Source: Clostridiales bacterium
Lineage (GTDB): Bacteria; Bacillota; Clostridia; Christensenellales; Aristaeellaceae
Reading direction: 5' to 3'
DNA: 52,412 bases
Assembly (NCBI GenBank): GCA_012520375.1
Contig: JAAYOH010000037.1
Span: forward strand, 1 to 52,412
Part shown: piece after piece, positions 14,969-23,655 of the stretch
Layout: each line of letters starts with the position of its first letter
Numbering within the stretch: the first letter of the stretch is position 1
The notes under the pieces: model-generated
What the model was told of the DNA's origin: nothing
Database searches by the model: none
Seen by the model: only the letters and a program-made list of their open reading frames with translations
Made by a program: the position numbers and the translations under genes

Positions 14969-15924
14969 AGGCGGTACTGGGCATCGATACCAGCTGTTAC
15001 CGCACCTCCCTGGCGATCGCGGGGGATGGTGCGGTTTATGCTGATGAAAGGCGCCTGCTCCAGGTGCCGGCGGGCCACCGAGGGCTCAGGCAGAGCGAAG
15101 CGCTGTTTCAGCATGTGGGGCATTTGGGGGAATTGAGCCGACGAGCGCTGGAGAAAGCGGGGACGGTGGACATCGGCGCGGTATGTGTCAGCAGCCGGCC
15201 CCGGCCGGTGGAGGGTTCGTACATGCCCGTGTTCATGGCGGGGCTTATGGCGGCTCAATGCATGGCCAGCGTGCTGAAAGTGCCCCTGCTGGAAACCAGC
15301 CACCAACAGGGCCATCTGAGGGCGGCTCTGTTGGGCTCGGGCTTTGCGCCCGTGGGCGAATTTATGGCGCTCCACGTGTCCGGGGGCACCACCGAGCTGC
15401 TGCGGTGTACGCATGATCTGAAGGAGATCCGCGTCATCGGGGGCACCCTGGACCTGCATGCGGGGCAGTTGGTGGACCGGATCGGCGTGATGCTGGGGCT
15501 GGAATTCCCGGCAGGCCCCATGCTGGAGGAACTGGCGGGACCCGAACCCCAAAGGCCCTCCGTCCCCACGGCAGCAAAGGGAGCGGATATCAGCCTGTCG
15601 GGGGCGGAGAACCGCATCAAAGGCATGATCGCGTCGGGGAGCGCCCCGTCGGCCGTGGCAGCGGAACTCTATTCTTTTTTGGAGCGCAGCCTGGGCAAGA
15701 TGATCGAAGCGGGCTGTGCCGGGACCGGCCTGGGGGACATCCTGATCACGGGCGGGGTGGCAGCCTCCGTGCGCCTGCGCCGGACCCTGGAAAGGCGATT
15801 GAAAAAGCGGGGCGCTTTGGTGAACGTGTACTGGGGACAGCCCGCCCTCTCCGGGGATAACGCGGTGGGGGTGGCGCTGTTGGGGATGGACCTGCTCAAA
15901 GAGAAGGAGGTATGGGGCACATGA
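14965..15924 (+). CDS. TsaD-family (Kae1/M22) protein, divergent paralogue
   Basis: This 319-residue ASKHA-fold protein is related to TsaD, the enzyme that transfers threonylcarbamoyl to A37 of tRNAs. The first nucleotide-binding loop ([13 protein letters not shown]), the metal-binding HQQGH motif, and SGGTTELL are seen, and the C-terminal ITGGVAAS and SGDNAVGVA are conserved. However, the usual GPGLxGSLxVG loop reads [15 protein letters not shown], so this is not an ordinary TsaD. A true TsaD is probably encoded elsewhere. It overlaps nusB by four bases and folD by four bases (ATGA at both ends). Confidence 0.8.
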   Translation: MKAVLGIDTSCYRTSLAIAGDGAVYADERRLLQVPAGHRGLRQSEALFQHVGHLGELSRRALEKAGTVDIGAVCVSSRPRPVEGSYMPVFMAGLMAAQCMASVLKVPLLETSHQQGHLRAALLGSGFAPVGEFMALHVSGGTTELLRCTHDLKEIRVIGGTLDLHAGQLVDRIGVMLGLEFPAGPMLEELAGPEPQRPSVPTAAKGADISLSGAENRIKGMIASGSAPSAVAAELYSFLERSLGKMIEAGCAGTGLGDILITGGVAASVRLRRTLERRLKKRGALVNVYWGQPALSGDNAVGVALLGMDLLKEKEVWGT

Positions 15925-16754
15925 GCGCGGTTCTCATGGACGGAAAGGCGCTGGCGGAGCGCATCAAGGAAACCCTGCGGGAACGGGTCGACGGGATGAC
16001 GATAAAGCCCGGCTTGACGGTGATCCTGGCAGGGGAAGATCCCGCTTCGAAGGTGTATGTCCGCAACAAGGAACGGGCCTGCGAAACGGTGGGCATCCGT
16101 TCCCGGGTAATCCGGCTGCCGGATGCGGTCTCCCAGGAAGAGCTGCTGGCCCACATCGACGCGGCCAACCGGGACGAGGCGGTGCATGGGATTTTGGTGC
16201 AGCTGCCCCTGCCCAGGCACATCGATGGAGCTGTGGTGCTGAAGGCCATCGACCCCAAAAAGGACGTGGACGGCTTTCACGTGGAGAATGCCGGCGCCCT
16301 GCTGAGCGGAGCCCCGGGCATCGCCCCCTGCACCCCCAGCGGGATCATGGAGCTGTTGAAGGACAGCGGCGTCCCCCTGGAGGGAGCCCATGCAGTGGTA
16401 GTGGGCCGGTCAAACATCGTGGGCAAGCCGGTGGCGCTGCTGCTGTTGCAGGCCAACTGCACCGTGACCCTGTGCCACTCAAAGACAAGGGATCTGGCCG
16501 CCGTCACCCGGCAGGCGGATATCCTGGTGGCCGCCGTGGGCAGGCCCCGCTTCATCACCCGGGACATGGTGAAAAACGGGGCGGCCGTCGTCGACGTGGG
16601 GGTGAATCGCTGCGCCGACGGCAGCCTGTGCGGGGACGTGGACTTTGAACAGGTCCGGGAAGTGGCGGGCCGCATCACCCCCGTGCCCGGGGGCGTGGGG
16701 CCCATGACCATTGCCATGCTGATGGCCAATACCCTGCGGGCTGCGGAGGGATGA
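15921..16754 (+). CDS. folD: FolD: methylenetetrahydrofolate dehydrogenase / methenyltetrahydrofolate cyclohydrolase
   Basis: This 277-residue bifunctional enzyme interconverts 5,10-methylene-, methenyl- and 10-formyl-tetrahydrofolate for purine, thymidylate and formate metabolism. Signatures seen are [12 protein letters not shown] (substrate Tyr/Lys region), [24 protein letters not shown] and [14 protein letters not shown] at the C-terminus; the Rossmann loop is [17 protein letters not shown] start at 15921, where ATGA overlaps the previous stop and AAGGAGG lies 10 bases upstream; an ATG at 15912 sits too close to that site. Confidence 0.96.
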   Translation: MSAVLMDGKALAERIKETLRERVDGMTIKPGLTVILAGEDPASKVYVRNKERACETVGIRSRVIRLPDAVSQEELLAHIDAANRDEAVHGILVQLPLPRHIDGAVVLKAIDPKKDVDGFHVENAGALLSGAPGIAPCTPSGIMELLKDSGVPLEGAHAVVVGRSNIVGKPVALLLLQANCTVTLCHSKTRDLAAVTRQADILVAAVGRPRFITRDMVKNGAAVVDVGVNRCADGSLCGDVDFEQVREVAGRITPVPGGVGPMTIAMLMANTLRAAEG

Positions 16755-18046
16755 TGGGCGAATGGGTGCTGTCCGTAGGGCAGCTGAACGAGTACGTACG
16801 GCGGCAGTTGGCGGGGGATCCCATCCTGCGCAGCCTGTGGGTGCGGGGGGAGATCTCGGGTTTTAAGCGTCACTACAGCGGGCACCTGTATTTTGCCATC
16901 AAGGACGAACAGGCCCGGGTGCAGTGCGTAATGTTCCGGCAACATGCCATGGGCCTCAAGGAAGATCCCCGGGAAGGGCAGCGGGTGACCGTAAAGGGCT
17001 CGGCTTCCCTGTACGTGCAGAGCGGGTCTTTTCAGCTGTACTGCGAGGAGATCCGCCCGGAGGGAACCGGGGACATGTACGCCCGCTTTGAGGCGCTGAA
17101 AGAAAAGCTGAGCCGGGAAGGCCTGTTCGATCCGGCGCGGAAGCGGCCGCTGCCCCTGCTGCCCAGTCGGATCGGGGTCATCACCTCCCGTTCCGGCGCG
17201 GCCCTCCGGGACATCCTGCGGGTGGCCCGGAGGAGGGATCCTTTGGTGGACATCCTGATCTGCCCCGCCCCGGTACAGGGGGAGGGGGCAGCCCGGGAAC
17301 TGGCCGGGGCCCTGGCGCGGCTGGACCGGGACGGGGACTGCGACCTGATCCTGATCGGCCGGGGCGGAGGGTCCATCGAGGACCTGTGGGCCTTCAACGA
17401 AGAGGTGTTGGCCCGGGCCATTTACGCCTGCAGCGTTCCGGTCATCTCCTGCGTGGGACACGAGACAGATTTTACCATTGCGGACTTTGTGGCGGATGTG
17501 CGGGCGGCGACCCCCTCCATGGCAGCGGAACTGGCGGTTCCGGTGCGAGGGGAATTGCTGCAGCGGGTGCAGGGGCTTGCAGCCAGGCTGCAGCAGGCCC
17601 TGAGCCGGCGCATGACCCTGCTGGGGGTGATGCTGGATCGGCTGGCCCTGCGGCTCGGGGTACCGGTGCAGGCCCTGATCGGGCCCAAGCGGGAGCGGCT
17701 TGTGCAGCTCTCCGGCCGGCTGGCCCGGTTGGGGCAGGAATTGATACGGAGCAGGGACGAGGCGCTCCAAGGGATGGGGACGCGCCTGAACAGCGCCGCC
17801 CGGGCCCGTTTGCTGCATACACAGACCCGGCTGGAAGGGCTGGAGCGCACGCTGGCGGCCCTGGATCCCGGGAATGTGCTGCAACGGGGCTACGCTCTGG
17901 TCAAAAAGGATGGCAGAGCGGTTGCCGATGCAAAGGCCCTTCACGGGGGAGAAATCGTGAGCCTGCGCCTGCGGGACGGAGAAGTGGGCGCCCGGATACT
18001 GGCTGAGGAGGAACGACATGGCAACAAAAAAGAAACCGAGCTTTGA
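16751..18046 (+). CDS. xseA: Exodeoxyribonuclease VII large subunit
   Basis: This 431-residue catalytic subunit degrades single-stranded DNA from both ends together with XseB. The N-terminal OB fold ([22 protein letters not shown]), the catalytic domain ([56 protein letters not shown]) and the long coiled coil before the C-terminus are all present in order. The start codon overlaps the folD stop, and the 3' end overlaps xseB by 29 bases. Confidence 0.96.
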   Translation: MMGEWVLSVGQLNEYVRRQLAGDPILRSLWVRGEISGFKRHYSGHLYFAIKDEQARVQCVMFRQHAMGLKEDPREGQRVTVKGSASLYVQSGSFQLYCEEIRPEGTGDMYARFEALKEKLSREGLFDPARKRPLPLLPSRIGVITSRSGAALRDILRVARRRDPLVDILICPAPVQGEGAARELAGALARLDRDGDCDLILIGRGGGSIEDLWAFNEEVLARAIYACSVPVISCVGHETDFTIADFVADVRAATPSMAAELAVPVRGELLQRVQGLAARLQQALSRRMTLLGVMLDRLALRLGVPVQALIGPKRERLVQLSGRLARLGQELIRSRDEALQGMGTRLNSAARARLLHTQTRLEGLERTLAALDPGNVLQRGYALVKKDGRAVADAKALHGGEIVSLRLRDGEVGARILAEEERHGNKKETEL

Positions 18047-18242
18047 GGAAGGCATGCAGCAGCTGGAGGAGATCGTCGCCCAGCTGGAAAAGGGGGAGAT
18101 GCCCCTGGACGAATCCTTCACTGCTTACGAAAAGGGGATGGGCATGCTGAAGGACCTGCGGGAACAGCTAAAGGCGGGGGAAGCCCGCATTATGGAATGG
18201 ACAGCCCAGGGCGAAAAACCCTTTGAGGAGGAACAAACGTGA
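18018..18242 (+). CDS. xseB: Exodeoxyribonuclease VII small subunit
   Basis: This 74-residue helical hairpin protein wraps the coiled coil of XseA. The family pattern [20 protein letters not shown] and LDESFTAYEKGM is plain. It overlaps xseA upstream and ispA downstream, so the three are translationally linked. Confidence 0.95.
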   Translation: MATKKKPSFEEGMQQLEEIVAQLEKGEMPLDESFTAYEKGMGMLKDLREQLKAGEARIMEWTAQGEKPFEEEQT

Positions 18243-19123
18243 AAAGCCTGCAGGAATACGCCGCGCTGGTGGAGGAGCGGTTGCCCGGATATATCCTTGC
18301 CAAGTGCGATGCTTCGTCCACCCTGGCCCGGGCCATGCTCTACAGCCTGATGGCGGGGGGCAAGCGCCTCCGCCCCGCCATGCTGCTGGCTGCGGTGGAT
18401 ATGCTGGGGGGCAATAGCGGCGAGGCCATGGTATATGCCTGCGCCGTGGAGATGATCCACACCTATTCCCTGATCCACGACGACTTGCCCGGCATGGACA
18501 ACGACGTGCTGCGCCGGGGCATCCCCACAAACCATGTGAAATTCGGCGAGGGCCAGGCGATCCTCGCGGGGGACGGCCTGCTGAGCCTGGCTGCCGAACT
18601 CATGTTGGAGGACGCCCTGACCCACCCCGGCTCCATGGATCGGCGGGTGGCTGCGGCATGGGAGATCATCCGCGGCGCTGGGGCCTTTGGCATGGTGGCG
18701 GGGCAGTCCCTGGACCTGGCGTGTGAAAGGGAGCACGTGGGAGGATCCAAGGAGTTGGACCTGATCTTTTTGGGGAAGACATGCAGGATGTTCATCCATC
18801 CCCTGCGGGCGGCAGCCCGGTTGGCGGTCGCCGAAGAATGGGCGGTGGACGCGCTGGACCGATACGGCCTGGCCTTTGGCCGGATGTTCCAGGCTGCGGA
18901 CGACATGCTGGACATCGAAGGCAATGCCAGCATCCTGGGCAAGAGCGTGGGCAAGGACGAGAAAGGCGGCAAGCTGACCGCCATCGGGGTGTACGGCCTG
19001 GAAGGCGCCCGTGCCCTGGTGGACGAGGAAATGGCAAAGGCCCTGGAGGCCTTGGAGCCATTTGGACCGGAAGCCGATTTCTTCCGGGAACTGGTGCGTT
19101 CCATGAGGGGACGAGACCGATAA
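18239..19123 (+). CDS. ispA: Farnesyl/geranyl diphosphate synthase (IspA-type prenyltransferase)
   Basis: This 294-residue cytoplasmic enzyme joins isopentenyl diphosphate to allylic diphosphates to make C15 (possibly C20) precursors for undecaprenyl phosphate and other isoprenoids. Motifs are GGKRLRP (about 40), the first aspartate-rich DDLPGMDND at 81, RRGIPTNH, and the second DDMLDIEG near residue 220. It starts with GTG inside the GTGA overlap with xseB. The dxs gene three positions downstream supplies its substrate by the MEP pathway. Confidence 0.95.
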   Translation: MKSLQEYAALVEERLPGYILAKCDASSTLARAMLYSLMAGGKRLRPAMLLAAVDMLGGNSGEAMVYACAVEMIHTYSLIHDDLPGMDNDVLRRGIPTNHVKFGEGQAILAGDGLLSLAAELMLEDALTHPGSMDRRVAAAWEIIRGAGAFGMVAGQSLDLACEREHVGGSKELDLIFLGKTCRMFIHPLRAAARLAVAEEWAVDALDRYGLAFGRMFQAADDMLDIEGNASILGKSVGKDEKGGKLTAIGVYGLEGARALVDEEMAKALEALEPFGPEADFFRELVRSMRGRDR

Positions 19124-19145
19124 AGCGTTCCCAAAGGAGAGAGGA

Positions 19146-19592
19146 ATGAGCTTTTTTCAAGAACTGATATCCAACCGGGTATTTCTGGTGGGCTCCGCGG
19201 GCTGGTTCACTGCCCAAGCCCTGAAAGTGGTATTTACGCTGATTCTGGAGCGCCGCTGGGATTTCTATCGGTTTTTCGGGTTGGGAGGCATGCCCAGTTC
19301 CCACGCTGCCGTGGTATGCGGTGTGGCTACCGCCACCGGTTTGCAGGAGGGGTTTTACTCGGTAGAATTTGCCCTTGCCTTTACCTTGGCCTGCATCGTC
19401 ATGACCGATGCGGCGGGGGTGCGCCGGGCAGCCGGGCGGCAGGCCGCCCTGCTGAACAAGCTGGTTCAGGACCTGGTGGTCAGCGGTCCCGGCCCCCATT
19501 ACGAACGGCTGAAAGAACTGCTGGGCCACACGCCCTTCGAGGTGTTGGTGGGCGCCCTGCTGGGGACCCTCCTGGCTGTCATCATGATGTGA
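19146..19592 (+). CDS. YuiD-like divergent PAP2 family membrane protein (DUF212)
   Basis: This 148-residue membrane protein belongs to the acid-phosphatase/vanadium-haloperoxidase-related DUF212 family. The landmark GGMPSSHAAVVCGVATATG (from about residue 43) and VMTDAAGVRRAAGRQA (about 85) match B. subtilis YuiD. PAP2-like function on isoprenyl phosphates would fit its place between ispA and dxs, but this is inference. It has AAGGAGAGAGG upstream of its ATG. Confidence 0.87.
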   Translation: MSFFQELISNRVFLVGSAGWFTAQALKVVFTLILERRWDFYRFFGLGGMPSSHAAVVCGVATATGLQEGFYSVEFALAFTLACIVMTDAAGVRRAAGRQAALLNKLVQDLVVSGPGPHYERLKELLGHTPFEVLVGALLGTLLAVIMM

Positions 19593-19598
19593 GGGAAT

Positions 19599-21482
19599 AT
19601 GCTGAAAGATATCCATTCGGGAGATGACCTGCGCGCCCTGGGAAAGGGTGAACTGACTGCCTTGGCCGGAGAGATCCGCCAGACCATCATCCGCACCGTG
19701 CTGGCCAATGGCGGTCATCTGTCCAGCAACCTGGGCAGCGTGGAGCTGACCCTGGCGCTGCACCGGGTGTTGGATTTGCCCCGGGACAAGCTGGTATTTG
19801 ACGTGGGGCATCAGAGCTATACCCACAAATTGTTGACCGGCCGCCTGGAAAAATTCGGGACCCTGCGCCAAAAAGGCGGTTTGGGGGGCTTTATGCGCCC
19901 CGACGAAAGCCCCTATGACGTGTGCATGACCGGGCACGCCTCCTCATCCATCTCCACCGCCCTGGGCTTGGCACGGGCCAGGGACATCATGGGCGGCAGC
20001 CACCGGGTGGTGGCGGTGATCGGGGATGGGGCGCTGACCGGGGGCTTGAGTTACGAGGCCCTGAACGATGCGGGTCACTCGGGGACCCGGCTGATCGTGG
20101 TGCTGAACGACAACGCCATGTCCATTTCCCGGAACGTGGGGGCCATGTCCGCCTACCTGACGAACCTGCGCCAGTCCACTCCCTATCGCAGCATCAAGCG
20201 GGGGATTCGTTCGGGCCTGTCCCGCATCCCCCTGGCGGGGCGGGGCATCCTGCGCGCCCTGGAAAAAGTCCGGAACGCCCTTCGGACCCTGTTCCTGGAA
20301 GACCGATTTTTCGAGGCTCTGGGTTTTGAGTACCAAGGCCCGATTGACGGGCACAACATCCGGCAGTTGGAAAAGGTGCTGCGACGCGCTGCGGACTGTC
20401 CCCACCCGGTGTTGATCCATGTGGTTACCAAGAAGGGAAACGGCTATGCCCCCGCGGAGGAGCATCCGGATCGTTTCCACGGGGTTGCGCCCTTTTTTGT
20501 GGGCACCGACGCCGGGCAAGGGGAGCAGGCGGTGGAAAATGGCCGGATCATGGCGGCGGAATTGATCGACATGGCCCTGCGGGATCTGCGGGTGTGTGCG
20601 GTGACCGCCGCCATGCCGACGGGCACCGGGCTGTCCGCCTTTGCCAAGGCCTGCCCGGACCGCTTCTACGACGTGGGCATTGCGGAGGAGCATGCCGTGT
20701 CCATGGCGGCGGGCCTGGCCCTGGCGGGGATGCGCCCCTACGTGGCGGTGTATTCCACCTTTTTGCAGCGGGCATTCGATCAGATCTTGACGGAAGTTTG
20801 CCTGCAGAACCTGCCGGTGACTCTGCTGGTGGACCGGGCGGGGCTGGTGGGCTCCGACGGCGCTACCCACCAGGGAGCTTTTGATCTGATGTATCTGGGC
20901 AATCTGCCGGGGATGACCTTGGCGGCCCCCAGGGATCAGCGGGATCTGCGGCGGCTGCTGCAGCTCAGCCTTTCCATGGAGGGGCCCATGGCCATCCGTT
21001 ATCCCAAGGATGCCTTCGACATGGGACCGGGGATGCAGGAGGGCGGGGAACTGAAGCCCGGGGAATGGGAACTGCTGATGGACGGCCATGATGTGATGAT
21101 CCTGGCGGTGGGGCGCATGGTGGAGCTGGCCCTGGCGGTGTCCATCGAACTGAACGGAAAACAACTGTCCTGCGGCGTGATGGACGCTCGCTTTATCAAG
21201 CCCATGGACGAGGAGAAACTGTTTCAGGTTGCGAACCGGGTGGCTTTGGTGGTGACCCTGGAAGAGGGGAGCGTGCTGGGGGGGTTCGGCTGTGCCGTCA
21301 TGGAAAAGCTGGCGAAGGCCGGGGTGCAGGTGCCCCTGCTGCCCCTGGGGATCCCCGACTGTGTGATCGAACAGGGAAGCATCGATCAGCAAATGGAAGA
21401 TGCGGGCCTGACCTGCCGGCAGGTGTCGGAGCGGATCAGGGAGCGTATGTTGGAGCTTTTCCATGGCGATCAACAGGATTGA
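19599..21482 (+). CDS. dxs: 1-deoxy-D-xylulose-5-phosphate synthase
   Basis: This 627-residue thiamine diphosphate enzyme condenses pyruvate and glyceraldehyde 3-phosphate in the first step of the MEP isoprenoid pathway. The TPP motif GDGALTGGLSYEALN with the later NDNAMSIS, the GPIDGHN loop, and the transketolase Glu in GIAEEHAVSMAAG are all conserved, as is the C-terminal domain (GIPDCVIEQGS). Length is usual. It overlaps tlyA by 20 bases. Confidence 0.97.
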   Translation: MLKDIHSGDDLRALGKGELTALAGEIRQTIIRTVLANGGHLSSNLGSVELTLALHRVLDLPRDKLVFDVGHQSYTHKLLTGRLEKFGTLRQKGGLGGFMRPDESPYDVCMTGHASSSISTALGLARARDIMGGSHRVVAVIGDGALTGGLSYEALNDAGHSGTRLIVVLNDNAMSISRNVGAMSAYLTNLRQSTPYRSIKRGIRSGLSRIPLAGRGILRALEKVRNALRTLFLEDRFFEALGFEYQGPIDGHNIRQLEKVLRRAADCPHPVLIHVVTKKGNGYAPAEEHPDRFHGVAPFFVGTDAGQGEQAVENGRIMAAELIDMALRDLRVCAVTAAMPTGTGLSAFAKACPDRFYDVGIAEEHAVSMAAGLALAGMRPYVAVYSTFLQRAFDQILTEVCLQNLPVTLLVDRAGLVGSDGATHQGAFDLMYLGNLPGMTLAAPRDQRDLRRLLQLSLSMEGPMAIRYPKDAFDMGPGMQEGGELKPGEWELLMDGHDVMILAVGRMVELALAVSIELNGKQLSCGVMDARFIKPMDEEKLFQVANRVALVVTLEEGSVLGGFGCAVMEKLAKAGVQVPLLPLGIPDCVIEQGSIDQQMEDAGLTCRQVSERIRERMLELFHGDQQD

Positions 21483-22278
21483 CGAGGAACTGGTGCACAG
21501 GGGACTTGCAGACACCATCCAGCAGGCGCGCCTGCTGGTGATGGAGGGCAAGGTGTATCTGGGCGGCGGCAAGGTGGGCAATGCATCCCAGAAGATGAAA
21601 GCCGGGTTGGCCCTGACCGTGCGGGACGGGGGGCCGGGCTATGTGAGCCGGGGCGCTTTGAAGCTGAAAAAAGCGCTGGAGGTTTTCTCTGTACATCCGG
21701 AAGGGCTGGTGTGTATCGACATCGGGGCATCCACCGGGGGGTTCACCGATGTACTGCTCCGGGCCGGGGCAAGACGGGTATATGCGGTGGACGTGGGCTA
21801 CGGTCTCCTGGACTGGTCCCTGCGGAACGACCCCAGGGTGCGGGTGATGGAAAAGACCAATGCCCGAAGTCTGCATCCGGACATGTTCGAAGAAAAACCT
21901 GCGCTGGGGGTGACGGACGTGTCCTTCATCTCCCTGCGGGCCATCCTGCCGAGGGCTTTTGAGGTGCTGGGAGAGGAGGGGCGCTTCATCGCACTGGTCA
22001 AGCCCCAGTTCGAGGCGCGGCGGGAGCAGGTGGGACCGGGAGGCATCGTGCGGGATCCGGAGGTACATCGTCAGGTACTGCTGTATGTGGCGGAGGAGAC
22101 GAACAAACTGGGCTGGTGCTGCGCCGGGGTATCCTATTCCCCCATCACCGGCACCGGAGGCAATATGGAGTTTCTGATGGATATGATGCCCGAGGGCAGA
22201 GCGGCCCAAAGAATGGAGGCCTCGGACTTTTGCCGCACGGTGGAGGAAGCCTGGGAAGCTGTGGCCAGAAATGAATAA
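21463..22278 (+). CDS. tlyA: TlyA family rRNA (cytidine-2'-O)-methyltransferase
   Basis: This 271-residue enzyme methylates 2'-hydroxyls of cytidines in 16S and/or 23S rRNA, a change linked to capreomycin sensitivity. The N-terminal S4-like RNA-binding domain (RIDEELVHRGLADTIQQARL) is followed by a Rossmann methyltransferase domain with SAM motif DIGASTGGFTDVLL near residue 85, and DVSFISLR. It ends the long asp23-to-tlyA gene run. The next gene has its own promoter within four bases of this stop. Confidence 0.95.
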   Translation: MAINRIDEELVHRGLADTIQQARLLVMEGKVYLGGGKVGNASQKMKAGLALTVRDGGPGYVSRGALKLKKALEVFSVHPEGLVCIDIGASTGGFTDVLLRAGARRVYAVDVGYGLLDWSLRNDPRVRVMEKTNARSLHPDMFEEKPALGVTDVSFISLRAILPRAFEVLGEEGRFIALVKPQFEARREQVGPGGIVRDPEVHRQVLLYVAEETNKLGWCCAGVSYSPITGTGGNMEFLMDMMPEGRAAQRMEASDFCRTVEEAWEAVARNE

Positions 22279-22281
22279 TTA

Positions 22282-22311
22282 TTGACGAAAACGGGAAAAA
22301 TATGCTATGCT
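22282..22311 (+). promoter_or_regulatory. Promoter of nadK-argR-recN run
   Basis: TTGACG (22282-22287), 18 bases, TATGCT (22306-22311), directly after the tlyA stop codon. The predicted transcript starts about 15 bases before the nadK start codon. Confidence 0.65.
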
Positions 22312-22332
22312 GTGGGGGAGGCTGGTCTGGCG

Positions 22333-23172
22333 ATGCGTAAGGTGGGTGTTTGGTTCAATGGAACTTCACCCGAGACCCTTTCGGTGGCAAACAAGCTGCT
22401 GGAATTGCTCTGGGACCAGGGTGTGCAGCCCGTACTGCCGGAAGAGCCGGCCCGGGCACTGGGCCTTGAACCCCGGGACAAAAAGGAGCTGAAGGAGTGC
22501 GCCTTCCTTTGCGTGTTGGGGGGCGACGGTACCCTGCTCTCTGCGGTGGACATAGCCCTGGAAGCGGACGTGCCCATCCTGGGCATCAACCTGGGCAGGG
22601 TGGGCTACCTGACCGAGGTACAGCCGGAGGATCTGAAAGGGGACCTGGACCGGGCACTGGCGGGGGAATACCGGCTGGAGGAGCGCATGTTGCTCAAGGC
22701 GAGCACGAGGGCGGCCAGCGCACTGGGCCTGAACGAAGTATCCTTCAATCGGGCGGAGGGCTCCGTGGGCATCCTGACCCTGGAGATCCGGGCAGCTTCC
22801 GGGGTGGTGGATACCCTGGCGGGAGACGGCCTGGTGGTGGCGACGGCTACAGGGTCCACGGGATATTCCCTTTCCGCCGGGGGGCCGGTGGTGTCCCCTG
22901 AACTGCATTGCATCCTGCTCACCCCCATATGTCCCCACACCCTGCATGCCAGGCCCATGGTCATCTCGGCAGACGAGCAGGTGGTGGTGCGCATCAAGGA
23001 TGCCCGGCACGGTGCCCATGTGGTGTTGGACGGCCACAAGCAGCTGCCCCTGAGCGGGGAAGACCGGGAGGTCACGATCTGCCGCAGCCAGCACAGCGTC
23101 CGCTTTGTGCGGCTGAAGCACTACAACTTCTATGAGCTTATGCGGGATAAGCTCTCTTCATGGACATATTAG
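22333..23172 (+). CDS. nadK: NAD kinase
   Basis: This 279-residue enzyme phosphorylates NAD to NADP. The catalytic GGDGTLL (about residue 57), LNEVSFNR, and [20 protein letters not shown] motifs are all present. I start at the ATG at 22333; a longer frame from 22282 would have to begin inside the promoter. A GGGGGAGG site lies about 12 bases upstream, somewhat distant. The gene is followed closely by argR and recN, a very common Clostridia order. Confidence 0.95.
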   Translation: MRKVGVWFNGTSPETLSVANKLLELLWDQGVQPVLPEEPARALGLEPRDKKELKECAFLCVLGGDGTLLSAVDIALEADVPILGINLGRVGYLTEVQPEDLKGDLDRALAGEYRLEERMLLKASTRAASALGLNEVSFNRAEGSVGILTLEIRAASGVVDTLAGDGLVVATATGSTGYSLSAGGPVVSPELHCILLTPICPHTLHARPMVISADEQVVVRIKDARHGAHVVLDGHKQLPLSGEDREVTICRSQHSVRFVRLKHYNFYELMRDKLSSWTY

Positions 23173-23184
23173 GAGGGATATGCG

Positions 23185-23643
23185 ATGAAAAGGACCAGAC
23201 AGGCGCTCATCCGGGAGATCATCATGCACGAAGACATCGAGACGCAGGAGGAACTGGCCAATCAGCTTAGTACGCGGGGCTTGAAGGTGACCCAGGCCAC
23301 GGTATCGCGGGATATCAAGGAACTCCGGCTGATCAAGACCTTGTCCCCCAGGGGTCGCTACCGCTATACCACCGCGGAGTACACGGAGCAGGATACCGAC
23401 GACAGGCTGATACGGATTTTCTCGGAATCCGTGATCTCCGTCACGCCCTCGGACAACCTGGTGGTGATCAAGACCCTGCCCGCCAGCGCCAGTGCAGCGG
23501 CAGAGGCGGTGGACTCCCTGCGCTGGCCCCAGGTGCTGGGCACCCTGGCGGGGGACAACACCTTTCTGGTGATCCTGCGCAGCGACGAAGATGCCGAAGA
23601 AGTGGTCGGCAAATTCCGCGGCATGATGCGGCGCATGAGGTAG
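23185..23643 (+). CDS. argR: Arginine repressor ArgR
   Basis: This 152-residue hexameric regulator binds arginine and operators of arginine metabolic genes. The N-terminal winged helix (TQEELANQLSTRGLKVTQAT, then SRDIKELRL) and the C-terminal arginine-binding domain (GTLAGDNTFLVI) are plain. RBS AGGAGGG precedes the ATG. No arginine genes lie near it, and I did not recognise an ARG box here. Confidence 0.95.
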   Translation: MKRTRQALIREIIMHEDIETQEELANQLSTRGLKVTQATVSRDIKELRLIKTLSPRGRYRYTTAEYTEQDTDDRLIRIFSESVISVTPSDNLVVIKTLPASASAAAEAVDSLRWPQVLGTLAGDNTFLVILRSDEDAEEVVGKFRGMMRRMR

Positions 23644-23655
23644 GGCGGAACAAGC

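Noticed and set aside
22282-22332. Upstream extension of nadK by 17 codons
   Set aside because: The extension would begin at the TTG of the -35 box and translate the promoter itself.
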